From VGBK01 sp964354255 (GTDB lineage: Bacteria > Actinomycetota > Acidimicrobiia > Spongiisociales > UBA11373), in assembly GCA_964354255.1 (NCBI GenBank), contig CAYGYX010000002.1, positions 1 to 64,000 of the forward strand: a stretch of 64,000 nt of DNA, written 5' to 3'. The position numbers and the translations under genes are program-made. The notes below the pieces were generated by a model. That model saw only the letters and a list, made by a program, of their open reading frames with translations. It was not told the origin of the DNA and did no database searches. Within the stretch, counting starts at the first letter, position 1. Each line of letters begins with the position of its first letter. Shown here piece after piece: positions 7,551-15,868 of this stretch.

Positions 7551-7657
7551 CGTCGAGGATCCGGCCGCAACCCGCCGGCGCTGGTGGGGACGGCCCGCGA
7601 GTTCCCGCAGGCTGACCGCCGAGGGACGGCCGAGCCACGAACCCTGAGGCCCTCGGG

Positions 7658-8935
7658 TCACCTGGGGGTGAGGGGTCCCGGGGGCACCACGATGTCGCCC
7701 ACCACCGGCGTGGGCTTCTCGGCAGCGATCCGCGCGAGCGTGCGGTAGGCGAGCAAGCCGCAGAGCAGGGCGGCCAGACCGCCCAGGCCGAGGCCGTAGC
7801 GGGGTCCCAGGTGCTCGCCGATCCAGCCCATGAGGGGCCCGCCCACCGGTGTGGAGCCGAGGAAGGCGACTCCCCAGAGCGCCATCACCCGTCCCCGCAT
7901 CTCCGGCGCCGAGGCCAATTGCAGGGTGGCGTTACCGAGAGCGAGGAAGCTGATCGAGGCGGCGCCGACCAGCACCAGCAGGGCCAGGGCCACCCACAGC
8001 CCTGGCGCCAGCGCGGCCGCCAACTGCACAGTGCCGAACGCCACTGCCGTAGTGGCCAGGGCGGTGGTGCGGCGCCGGCCCGCCGCGGCGGTGAGGAGGC
8101 CGCCCACCACCGCCCCGCCCCCCATGCAGGCGGTCATGGTGCTGTAGGTGCCGGCATCTCCATCGAAGGTGAAGCGGGCCAGGAGCGGCAGGATCACCTG
8201 GAACTCATAGGTGAGGGTTCCGACAACGGCCATCATCAGCAGAGGGATGAACAGGGTGGGGGTCCTCCGCACGTAGCGCAGACCCTCCCGCAACTGACCG
8301 CGCCGGCGGGGCTGGCGCGGGCTGCGGCGCAGGTCCTCGACGCGCATGGCCGCCAGGGCGGCAATGACCGCCAGGTAGGAGCCGGCGTTGACCAGGAAGC
8401 AGGGGGCCAGGCCCACGGTGAGGATGAGCGCTCCGGCCACCGCCGGCCCGATGACCCGGGCAAGGTTGACCAGCACCGAATTGAGGCTCACCGCGTTGGT
8501 GAGGTGATCCGACCCCACCATCTCGCCGATGAAGGTTTGCCGGGTGGGGTTGTCCACCAGGTTGACGAAGCCGAGGCCGGTGGCCAGGACGTAGACCATC
8601 CAAAGGCGGATGAGGTCGAAGAGAACCAGCAGGCCGAGGGCCGCGGCCAGCATCCCGGCCGCGGCCTGGGTGGCGAACAACAGGTGCCGTTTGTCGAAGC
8701 GGTCGGGGAGGACCCCGCCGACTGGGCCGAGGAGCAGCACGGGCAGGAACTGGAGGGCGAGCACTAGGCCGATGGCCGTCCCCGATCCGGTCAGCTCGAG
8801 CACCAGCCAGCCCTGGGCAACGCTCTGCATCCAGGTGCCGGAGAGGGAGATGGCCTGCCCGGCGAGGTAGAGGCGGTAGTTGCGAACGCGCAGCGAGGAG
8901 AACATCCGGCGGGCGGCGGCAGCGGTGGAGATCAC
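7658..8935 (-). CDS. MFS transporter, EntS/MFS_3-like
   Basis: 425 residues, 12 predicted membrane segments in two halves. The N-terminus RVRNYRLYLAGQAISLSGTWMQSVAQGWLV and the A-like loop GGVLPDRFDKRHLL are hallmarks of the enterobactin-exporter-like MFS_3 group; the central NPTRQTFIGEMVG and late EMRGRVMALWGVAFLG motifs agree. These carriers use the proton gradient to export siderophores, drugs or other small molecules. The start is a GTG at 8935; an ATG at 8905 is also possible. It stands alone, so the substrate is unknown. A second member of the group lies at 28533-29813. Confidence 0.9.
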   Translation of the reverse strand: MISTAAAARRMFSSLRVRNYRLYLAGQAISLSGTWMQSVAQGWLVLELTGSGTAIGLVLALQFLPVLLLGPVGGVLPDRFDKRHLLFATQAAAGMLAAALGLLVLFDLIRLWMVYVLATGLGFVNLVDNPTRQTFIGEMVGSDHLTNAVSLNSVLVNLARVIGPAVAGALILTVGLAPCFLVNAGSYLAVIAALAAMRVEDLRRSPRQPRRRGQLREGLRYVRRTPTLFIPLLMMAVVGTLTYEFQVILPLLARFTFDGDAGTYSTMTACMGGGAVVGGLLTAAAGRRRTTALATTAVAFGTVQLAAALAPGLWVALALLVLVGAASISFLALGNATLQLASAPEMRGRVMALWGVAFLGSTPVGGPLMGWIGEHLGPRYGLGLGGLAALLCGLLAYRTLARIAAEKPTPVVGDIVVPPGPLTPR

Positions 8936-9144
8936 GGTGACACCCTCGCTTCACGCGACGGAGCGCGGCGTTGCCGCCCGGGGAGCGCCACGGTGCGGAG
9001 CCCGGCGGGAAGCTCGTGCAGGGCCTGACCTGTGGGGTGTGTCATTGCACCAGCGCGCCAACCAAGCACCCAGCCTACGAGGTTGCGCCGCGCCCCCCGC
9101 CGCCGCGGCCATCGACTCGCCCCGCCGGAGGGGCAGGACGCGCC

Positions 9145-9170
9145 GGGGCCCGGCCGAAGGACCGGGCCCC
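9145..9170 (-). terminator. GC hairpin downstream of the 9185-9793 gene
   Basis: GGGGCCCGG and CCGGGCCCC form a perfect 9-bp stem around an 8-base loop, 15 bases after the stop codon. No U tract follows, as is common in high-GC actinobacteria. Confidence 0.6.
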
Positions 9171-9184
9171 GAGCATCGCGACGA

Positions 9185-9793
9185 TCAGCCCACGTAGGGG
9201 ATGGTCAGGAAGACGGCGCCGGTGCACACGGCCTGCTCGCCGGCATCGTATGCGTTGTTGTTGTTGGTGTCGCTCCAGCCCCCGGAGAACCCGACGATGC
9301 CCGCCTCCTCGCCGGCGCCGGTCCCGGCGGGGCGCTCGATCTTCACGGTGGCCCGCAGGGTCACCGCCATGTCGGCAACCGTCAGGCCGGTGGCGTCGAT
9401 GTTGGCCCGGGTGTGCCAGGCCTCCCAGGTGTCGAAGGCAGCCTCGACATCGGAGGCGTCGATCCCGTACGCCTGGCAGGCGCCCGGCTGCAGGAGGGCG
9501 TTGGCGAGGCCGACGGTGTTCTTGCCCCGAAAAGGCCCGCCCCAGTTGCCCTGCGTGTCGAACAGCACGCTGGCCACTCGATCGGCGTTGGCCACTCCGA
9601 CCAGGATGAAGACCTTGTCGGACGTGGGTACGGTTATCGCGTAGGGCTTGAGGTCGAAACGGACCGCGGTGCGGTCGCCGGGGCCCAGCGAGTACTGCGT
9701 CATGCTGGTCCCGCGGAGCGCGAAGCAGGACGAGGCCAGCAGGGCGAAGACCGCCACCAGAACGGCGGCGAATCGGAAGGTGGACCGACTCAT
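9185..9793 (-). CDS. Secreted lipoprotein-like protein with a Ca-binding-like loop, unknown
   Basis: 202 residues from ATG 9793, which has a GGAGG ribosome site; a TTG four codons earlier overlaps that site. The N-terminus is a signal sequence ending ALLASSC, a lipobox-like cysteine that would anchor the protein to the membrane surface. The body is beta-rich with no known catalytic motif. Near the C-terminus, DTNNNNAYDAGE resembles the acidic loop of EF-hand or dockerin calcium sites (Asp/Asn at alternating positions and a final Glu). Function is not recognised; a surface protein stabilised by calcium would fit. Confidence 0.65.
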   Translation of the reverse strand: MSRSTFRFAAVLVAVFALLASSCFALRGTSMTQYSLGPGDRTAVRFDLKPYAITVPTSDKVFILVGVANADRVASVLFDTQGNWGGPFRGKNTVGLANALLQPGACQAYGIDASDVEAAFDTWEAWHTRANIDATGLTVADMAVTLRATVKIERPAGTGAGEEAGIVGFSGGWSDTNNNNAYDAGEQAVCTGAVFLTIPYVG

Positions 9794-9967
9794 GAACCCC
9801 TCCAAGGTTGACTGGACTCACCCTACTCCTGAGGGCGTCGGGGTGCAGGACGGGGCGGGCCGAACTGCCAAGCGGTTCGGTCGGAGAGAGGGACCTCCCC
9901 AGAGTCGGATGCGTGCCTCGCCGCACTCCCGGTACCCTGCTCGCGGAGCGTGACCGCGAAGGGCAGG

Positions 9968-10888
9968 ATGCAGCCGCGACAACGCCGGCGAGGCCCACTG
10001 GCTGTTTGGCTGGCTTGTGGGCTGGTGGCAGGTGCCTGTTCGGGCGGTGCCGAGGCTCCTCAGGCGAATGGGCCGACGACGACGGCCACCGCCACCCCGA
10101 CGACCGTGACCAGCACCACGGCAGCCGCCACCACCACGGAAACGCCGCCCACCACGCCGCCGGCCACCGCCACTACCGGCACCGTCGCTGCCACGACGAC
10201 GAGCACTACCCGGCCGGGGTGGTGGCGCGCCGTCAGCCCGTCCGATCCCTTGCGGGTCTGGGTCATCGGCGATTCGCTGGCGGGGCCAGTGGGGAATGCT
10301 CTCGCCGGACGGGGGGCCACGACCGGGCCGATGGTGGTCACGGTCGATCACGAGAAGGGCACCGGCCTGGTGCGAGACGACGTCTTCGACTGGCCCGAGT
10401 ACATGCGCCAGCGCCTGGGCGAGGTGAGCCCGGACGTCGTGGTGACGCTCATCGGGGCCAACGACGGGCAAGCCCTCCGGCTGCCCGGCGGCTGGCTCCA
10501 GTTTGGAACCCCCGAGTGGGACCGCGAGTACGCCGCCCGCGTCGGAGCCTGCATGGATCTACTGGTCGGCGGGTCCCCCCGGGTCTACTGGGTGGGCGTG
10601 CCGATCATGGCCGACCCTGCCTACGACGGGCGGGTGCAGCACATCAACGCCCTTGATCACGAGCAGGCGGGTGCCCGTGGCCAGTTGGTCTATGTGGATG
10701 CCTATTCCCTCTTCCAGGACGAGGCCGAGGACTTCGCCACGGAACTGGTCGACGAGCACGGCGACCTGGTGGCGATGCGCCTCCCCGACGGGATCCATCT
10801 GACCGCGGCCGGAGCCGATCGGCTCGCCCAGGCCGTGCTATCCCAGATAGCGGGCGATTGGGGTTTCGAAGCCCCGCTGGGCAGCTGA
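9968..10888 (+). CDS. Secreted SGNH/GDSL-type hydrolase, lipoprotein
   Basis: 306 residues from ATG 9968 (GTG at 9950 is an alternative; TACCCT at 9933-9938 is a -10 candidate). The signal peptide ends GLVAGAC (lipobox). A 60-residue Thr/Pro/Ala linker follows, typical of wall-spanning tethers. The catalytic domain has block I IGDSLAG (nucleophile Ser), block III GANDGQ (Asn) and block V PDGIHLT (Asp, His), as in the SGNH group containing DUF459. Such enzymes remove O-acetyl groups from polysaccharides or peptidoglycan, or cleave other esters outside the cell. Convergent with the DedA gene; the substrate is unknown. Confidence 0.85.
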   Translation: MQPRQRRRGPLAVWLACGLVAGACSGGAEAPQANGPTTTATATPTTVTSTTAAATTTETPPTTPPATATTGTVAATTTSTTRPGWWRAVSPSDPLRVWVIGDSLAGPVGNALAGRGATTGPMVVTVDHEKGTGLVRDDVFDWPEYMRQRLGEVSPDVVVTLIGANDGQALRLPGGWLQFGTPEWDREYAARVGACMDLLVGGSPRVYWVGVPIMADPAYDGRVQHINALDHEQAGARGQLVYVDAYSLFQDEAEDFATELVDEHGDLVAMRLPDGIHLTAAGADRLAQAVLSQIAGDWGFEAPLGS

Positions 10889-10934
10889 GCGGGAGGCCAA
10901 AGATGGGCCAACCGGCCGTCACCGGGCCCAGGAG

Positions 10935-11600
10935 CTAGGCGTCGGTCCTGGCGGTGGCGGCCGCCTTGCGGCGCCGACGGATGAGCTCGGCCACTGTCGG
11001 TATCACCGAGACGAGCACGATCCCGAGGATGACCAGCGGGAAGTGGTTCTTGACGAAGGGGATGTTGGCGAAGAAGTACCCGGCGAAGGTGAAGAGGCCG
11101 ACCCAGCCGATTCCCCCGATCACGTTGTAGGTGAAGAAGCGCGGGTACCCCATGCGCCCCATCCCGGCCACGAACGGAGCGAAGGTGCGCACGATGGGCA
11201 GGAAGCGGGCGACGATGATGGTGGCCGGCCCGTACCTCTCGAAGAAGGTATGGGTGCGCTCGAGGTTCTCCTTCTTGAAGAAGCGGGTCTGCTCCTCCCT
11301 GCGAAACAGCTTCGGGCCCAGGTAGCGCCCGATCGTGTAGTTGAGGGCGTCGCCGAGCACGGCCGCGACGCTGAGACTGATGAAGAGAACCCAGACGTCG
11401 AGGTCGCCGCGAGCGGCGAAGGTCCCCGCCGCGAAGAGCAGGGAGTCCCCGGGGAGGAGGGGGGCGATGACCAAGCCGGTTTCCCCGGTGATCACCAGGA
11501 AGATGATCACGTAGGTCCACAGGCCGAAGTCCTGGATCAGTTGGCTGAGGTGGACATCGATGTGGAGGATGAAGTCCACGATGTTCGCCAGGAACCCCAT
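10935..11600 (-). CDS. DedA-family membrane protein
   Basis: 221 residues from ATG 11600 (a start ten codons earlier is less likely). Membrane segments alternate with the family motifs: ETGLVIAPLLPGDSLLF near the N-terminus and the central block ARFLPIVRTFAPFVAGMGRM with the conserved arginines, followed by YNVIGGIGW. DedA/VTT proteins flip phospholipids or undecaprenyl phosphate, keeping membrane and wall synthesis supplied, and need the proton gradient. The C-terminus is a basic tail (RRRRKAAATA). Family is secure; which lipid it handles is not known. Confidence 0.92.
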   Translation of the reverse strand: MGFLANIVDFILHIDVHLSQLIQDFGLWTYVIIFLVITGETGLVIAPLLPGDSLLFAAGTFAARGDLDVWVLFISLSVAAVLGDALNYTIGRYLGPKLFRREEQTRFFKKENLERTHTFFERYGPATIIVARFLPIVRTFAPFVAGMGRMGYPRFFTYNVIGGIGWVGLFTFAGYFFANIPFVKNHFPLVILGIVLVSVIPTVAELIRRRRKAAATARTDA

Positions 11601-11734
11601 GCTTACCCCGATGGTGTGACGACAGCCCAAACCCCGGCCCGACCCATCATGTTAAGGGCCGCGCCCAGCAACCTCGGGATGCACGGTGCGCGGGCCTTCG
11701 ACCCGGGCCGGCCCTCGTCTCCGCAGTAGCGGTG

Positions 11735-11760
11735 GCGCCCCGACCTCAGGGTCAGGGCGC
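11735..11760 (-). terminator. Hairpin at the end of the P55-like MFS gene
   Basis: GCGCCC-c-GACC, loop, GGTC-a-GGGCGC: a 10-bp stem with one mismatch. The stop codon of the minus-strand gene (11754-11752) lies in one arm. Confidence 0.5.
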
Positions 11761-13272
11761 AGGCGGGCTCGACGGGGCGGCAGCCTCACGGCGCCGTAGC
11801 AGCAGGGCGACCCCGAGCGCCCCGGCCAGGAGCAGCGCCGAGAACAGGAAGGTCTCCCCGAGGGCCGAGGAGGTTATCTGCCCCTGGGCCCGGCGCAGGG
11901 CCTCCTCGTAGCCGGGATCGGCCATGGGCGGCAGGTCCAGGCTGCGGCGGGCGGCGTCGAAGCGGAAGATCGCCCAGGAGGTCAGGCCGGAGAGGCCCAC
12001 CGCGAGCCCCATGAGGCGGGACAGGATCACGAGCCCCCCCGCCACGCCGCGCCGGTCGGCGGGCACGGCATCGACCGCGGCGGCATTGGCCGGGGCGGTT
12101 ACCAGGCCGAAGCCGGCCCCGAGCAACGCCAGGCAAGCGACCATGAGCCCCAGAGTGACCTCCGGGCCCCAGGTGGCTCCCATGAGCAGGAAGGCCGCGG
12201 CGGCGGTGGCGAGCCCCGCCAGGGCCGGGGGGCGGTACCAGCTGCGCTCGGTCAGACGTCCGCCCGCCCAAGAGGCGAGCGCCATGGAGGCGGTCAGGCC
12301 GCTGAGAACCCAGCCGCTGAGGACGGCGGCGCGCTTCAGACCGGTCTCCACCACCAGGTTCACGAAGAGGGGGACGTCCACCATGGCGATGATCAGCGCC
12401 GCTCCCACCAGGAAGTTGATGGCCATGGCCGGGGCGAAGTTGGGCCGCCGGAACAGGCTCAGGTCGATCAGCGGGTCATCGCTGCGCCGCTCTAACCAGA
12501 CGAAGGCACCCACCGCGATCAGGGCAACCAGCAAGAACGGCAGGGTGGGCAGCGAGCGGCGCCCGGTCAACTCCTCCAGACCGCCCACGCCGGAGATCTC
12601 GCTGGTGTTGACCAGGGCCACGTTCAGGCAGACGAGGGCGGTCGAGAGCCCCAGGGCGGCCGCCCAATCGATGCGCCGGCGCTCCGCCGGCCGATCGAGG
12701 TCGGCCAGCGCCCACCAGGCGGCGACGAGGGCGATCACCGCCAGGGGGATGTTAAGGAAGAACTGCCAGCGCCAGTCGAGGAAGCGCACAAGCAGCGCGC
12801 CGAAGAGCGGCCCCCACACCCAGCCGATGGTGTCCACCGCCCCCAGCACGCCGAGAGCGCCGGGTCGGCGGCGCTCCTCGAAGACGTCTCCCACCACGGC
12901 CAGAGCGACCGGGACCATGGCCCCGCCGCCCAGGGCGCTGAGTATGCGGGCCACCATGAAGGGCCCGAGAGTCGTGGTGAAGGGGATCCAGGCCGACCCT
13001 GCCAAGAAGAGGGCCAGGGCGCCCACGAAGACCCGACGCCGGCCGAGGACGTCGCTCAGGCGGCCCATGAAGGGCATCACCGCCACATACGCGACCAGAT
13101 AGGAGTTGACGATCCAGGCGGCCCGGTCCCAGCCGTCGGGCAGCGGGATGCCCAGGTGGCCGATGATCTGGCGGAGCATGGTGGACACGACGGTGAGGTC
13201 GTCGGCCGCGATGAAGACACCGAAGCAGACGACGGCCAATACCGTCCCCGGCGAGGGGCGACGGCGGGTCAT
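11752..13272 (-). CDS. MFS transporter of the DHA2 (14-TM) type, P55/Rv1410c-like partner of LprG
   Basis: 506 residues with about 14 membrane segments. The N-terminal half shows MPFMGRLSDVLGRRRVF (motif A), a LSALGGGAMVPVALAVVGD motif and GPLFGALLV (motif C), as in DHA2 drug:H+ antiporters. It directly follows the LprG-like lipoprotein gene with an ATGA overlap (13272/13269). In mycobacteria the same pair, lprG-Rv1410c (P55), moves triacylglycerols and glycolipids to the outer cell envelope and affects drug tolerance. The pairing here makes an envelope-lipid exporter the best inference; a general drug exporter is the alternative. Its end carries a terminator-like hairpin. Confidence 0.85.
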   Translation of the reverse strand: MTRRRPSPGTVLAVVCFGVFIAADDLTVVSTMLRQIIGHLGIPLPDGWDRAAWIVNSYLVAYVAVMPFMGRLSDVLGRRRVFVGALALFLAGSAWIPFTTTLGPFMVARILSALGGGAMVPVALAVVGDVFEERRRPGALGVLGAVDTIGWVWGPLFGALLVRFLDWRWQFFLNIPLAVIALVAAWWALADLDRPAERRRIDWAAALGLSTALVCLNVALVNTSEISGVGGLEELTGRRSLPTLPFLLVALIAVGAFVWLERRSDDPLIDLSLFRRPNFAPAMAINFLVGAALIIAMVDVPLFVNLVVETGLKRAAVLSGWVLSGLTASMALASWAGGRLTERSWYRPPALAGLATAAAAFLLMGATWGPEVTLGLMVACLALLGAGFGLVTAPANAAAVDAVPADRRGVAGGLVILSRLMGLAVGLSGLTSWAIFRFDAARRSLDLPPMADPGYEEALRRAQGQITSSALGETFLFSALLLAGALGVALLLRRREAAAPSSPPAP

Positions 13273-13937
13273 TCCACCGCCGGTGGCTGGATCTCCACCG
13301 GTTCGTCGTAGCCCGACAGGGTGATGCTCCAGTCGCTCACCCCCGCGTCTCCGGTGGTGGAAAGCTCGAGGCGCCGAATGCGGCCGGAGGACTCATCCAG
13401 CCAGAGGTCGATCGGGACCGACTGGGCGGCGGCGAACCCGGCGGTGAGCACCTCCACCCGGGCGGGGGGGACGGTGGCGGTCAGGTGATGGCCGTCCTCC
13501 TCGGCAGCCACAAAGGACACATCGGTGAGGTCGGCAAGGAGGGCCACCCAACCCGCATCCGGGTCGAAGAGCACCGCCGGGTTGAAGCCGGTTCCGGGGG
13601 TCAGCTCCTCCCACCGCCCGGTGAGGGGGTTGGTGAGCCAGGTACGCGAGGCCACGGAGATGGTTCCCAGCTGCACGGTGATGTCGCCGGCCCGGACCTG
13701 CAGCACGGCCTCGGCCGAGGCGGGCGCCGAATACCGGCCCATGGCCGAAGTGAACTCGAAACCCTCGATGGTGACCGGGGCGCCGGCGCGGGACATCTCG
13801 AAGGAGGCGGTCTCGACCACCGCCATGGCCGACCTCGCTTGGTCGAGCAGGGCGGTGGCATCGGGCGGGGGGGACCCGGGCTCCCCGGAGCAGGCGGCGA
13901 GCAACAGGCCCACAGAGAGCAGCAACTGGCGTCTCAT
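13269..13937 (-). CDS. lprG: LprG/LppX-family lipoprotein
   Basis: 222 residues from ATG 13937, 8 bases after a TAGCCT box. The signal ends LLLAAC-SGEPGS (lipobox). The mature part fits the LppX_LprAFG fold: A-LLDQARSAMAVVETASFEMSR at the start, a GRYSAP strand, then TWLTNPLTGRWEEL, the LLADLTDVSFV helix and a C-terminal DLWLDESSGRIRRLEL strand. LprG carries acylated lipids in a hydrophobic pocket and hands them to or from its MFS partner, which is the next gene here. The family is clear from motifs; the lipid is inferred from the mycobacterial pair. Confidence 0.82.
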   Translation of the reverse strand: MRRQLLLSVGLLLAACSGEPGSPPPDATALLDQARSAMAVVETASFEMSRAGAPVTIEGFEFTSAMGRYSAPASAEAVLQVRAGDITVQLGTISVASRTWLTNPLTGRWEELTPGTGFNPAVLFDPDAGWVALLADLTDVSFVAAEEDGHHLTATVPPARVEVLTAGFAAAQSVPIDLWLDESSGRIRRLELSTTGDAGVSDWSITLSGYDEPVEIQPPAVE

Positions 13938-14050
13938 GCTGGGCAAGGCTAATGATCCCGAAGCCCCGAAGGTGCCCGCCCCGGACCGGTGCCACGAAGC
14001 GACGGTATACCATCGTGCCGGTCCCGCCGCCGGCGGGGGCGGACGAGGTC

Positions 14051-15868
14051 ATGACCACACCGGAACCGATCAAGGCAGTGCTGCGCGACGGCTTCGCCCT
14101 GGTGGGCCGCTTCGTCGCGGCGCGCCCGGGGGCCTTCGCCCTCGCCGTGGCCGGGGCCATGGTGTACGCCTCGGCCATCGTGGCCTCGGCCCTGGTGGTG
14201 GGCCGGGTCACCGACGATCTCATCATCCCCGTGCTGGGCGGGGGCGAGCCCCTGGGCAACCGCTGGCTGGGCGGCGTGCTGGTCATCGCCGGCGTCGCCG
14301 CCTACAAGGCAGCGGGGATCACCCTGCGCCGGACCTTCGCCGGATGGCTCCAGGGGCGCACCCAGGCCGACCTGCGCTACCGCCTCATCGACCACCAGAT
14401 GCGGCTCCGGCTCTCGTGGTTCAGCCGCCAGTCGACCGGGGACCTGATGGCGGTGAGCGAGACCGACGGCCGCCAAGCCACCTACATCCTCGCCCCGCTG
14501 CCCTACGGCACGGGGTCGGCGCTGCTGCTCCTGGGGAGCATCGCCATCATCACCTGGCTCGACCCACTGCTGGGCCTCATCACCCTGGCGGGCCTGGCCG
14601 GGATCATCGGCATCGACCTGCGGGGCTCCTGGCGGACCTTCGCGGCTTTCGAGCAGGTGCAGCGGAGTCGGGGGGCGGTGAGCGGGATCGCCCACGAGAG
14701 CTTCGACGGCGCCCTCACCGTGAAGGCCCTGGGTCGCGAGGAGTATGAGGTCGAGCGCATGCAGCGGGCGTCGGAGGGACTCCGCGACGACATCGTAGAG
14801 GTCAACCGCCTCTGGGCGTTCTTCGGGGCCTTCATCGAGTCCTTCCCCGCGTTCTGGACCGTGCTCCTGCTCGTGGTGGGGGCAGTGCGGCTCGAAGCGG
14901 GGGCGATCACCCCCGGCGACCTGATCACCATCACCTACCTGCTCTCGCTGCTCGCGGTGCCCATGCGCCTCTTCGGCTGGGTGTTCTGGGATCTGGCGCA
15001 CAGCCTGGCCGGATGGCGCCGGGTGGAGGCAGTGCTCGGGGTGGAGGAGTTCGTGGTGCACGGGGACCTGTCGGCCGACCCGAGCCCCACTGGAGCTGCG
15101 GTCACCGGAGAGACGGTGGGTTTCACCTACACCGGGAACGAGGTAGTGCTTGCGGGGCTGGAACTGGACATCCCCCCGGGCCGGACCGTCGCGGTGGTCG
15201 GGCCCACCGGCTCGGGGAAGTCCACCCTGGCGATGCTCCTCGTCCGACTCTGGGACCCCTCCACGGGGGTCATCTCCCTGGACGGGCGCGACCTGCGCCG
15301 CTTCGCCCGGGCCGAGCTGCCCCAGGAGGTGGCCTTCGTCCCCCAGGAGGCGTTCCTGTTCAACGACGACGTGCGGGGCAACATCACCCTGGGGATGCCC
15401 TTCAGCGATGAGGAAGTCACCGCCGCCGCCCGCCTCGCCGGCGCGGACGGGTTCGTGCGGGAACTCCCTCAGGGCTACGGGACGCGCCTTGGGGAGCGGG
15501 GCACGACGCTGTCGGGCGGGCAGCGGCAGCGGGTGGCCCTGGCCCGGGCCTTGGCCCGCCGCCCTCGCCTGCTGGTCCTCGATGACGCCACCTCGGCGGT
15601 GGACCCCTCGGTCGAGGCCGAGATCCTGCGTGGGCTGAGGGAGGCCGACCTTCCCTCCACGGTCGTGGTGGTCGCCTACCGACCCTCGAGCATCGCCCTG
15701 GCCGACTCGGTCGTCTTCGTCGACGAGGGCCGGGTGATGGCCCACGGGCGCCATCAGGACCTGCTGGCTATCCAGCCGGGTTACGCCCGGCTGCTCCAGG
15801 CCTACGAGGAGGATGCCGCCGCCCGGCGCGCCGAGCGGGAGAACGAAGCAGAGGAGGCGGCGCGATGA
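14051..15868 (+). CDS. ABC exporter, half transporter with degenerate ATP site (subunit 1 of heterodimer)
   Basis: 605 residues: a six-helix exporter domain (about 1-320) and an ATPase domain. Walker A is GPTGSGKST and the signature is the canonical LSGGQRQRVALARAL. Walker B reads LLVLDDATSAVD, with Asp in place of the catalytic Glu, and the H-loop His is replaced (VVVAYRPSS). The next gene has the complementary pattern, so the two form an asymmetric heterodimer with one hydrolysing and one degenerate site. The ATG at 14051 follows a GACGAGG ribosome site; the open frame before it overlaps the divergent lprG promoter. Substrate unknown (drug, lipid or peptide). Confidence 0.9.
   Translation: MTTPEPIKAVLRDGFALVGRFVAARPGAFALAVAGAMVYASAIVASALVVGRVTDDLIIPVLGGGEPLGNRWLGGVLVIAGVAAYKAAGITLRRTFAGWLQGRTQADLRYRLIDHQMRLRLSWFSRQSTGDLMAVSETDGRQATYILAPLPYGTGSALLLLGSIAIITWLDPLLGLITLAGLAGIIGIDLRGSWRTFAAFEQVQRSRGAVSGIAHESFDGALTVKALGREEYEVERMQRASEGLRDDIVEVNRLWAFFGAFIESFPAFWTVLLLVVGAVRLEAGAITPGDLITITYLLSLLAVPMRLFGWVFWDLAHSLAGWRRVEAVLGVEEFVVHGDLSADPSPTGAAVTGETVGFTYTGNEVVLAGLELDIPPGRTVAVVGPTGSGKSTLAMLLVRLWDPSTGVISLDGRDLRRFARAELPQEVAFVPQEAFLFNDDVRGNITLGMPFSDEEVTAAARLAGADGFVRELPQGYGTRLGERGTTLSGGQRQRVALARALARRPRLLVLDDATSAVDPSVEAEILRGLREADLPSTVVVVAYRPSSIALADSVVFVDEGRVMAHGRHQDLLAIQPGYARLLQAYEEDAAARRAERENEAEEAAR

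Noticed and set aside
13949..15754. Minus-strand open frame of ~600 codons opposite ABC subunit 1 (and a similar one opposite subunit 2, 15802-17613)
   Set aside because: Translates to His/Gln/Gly/Arg/Pro-rich strings without motifs; typical antisense shadow in GC-rich coding DNA.
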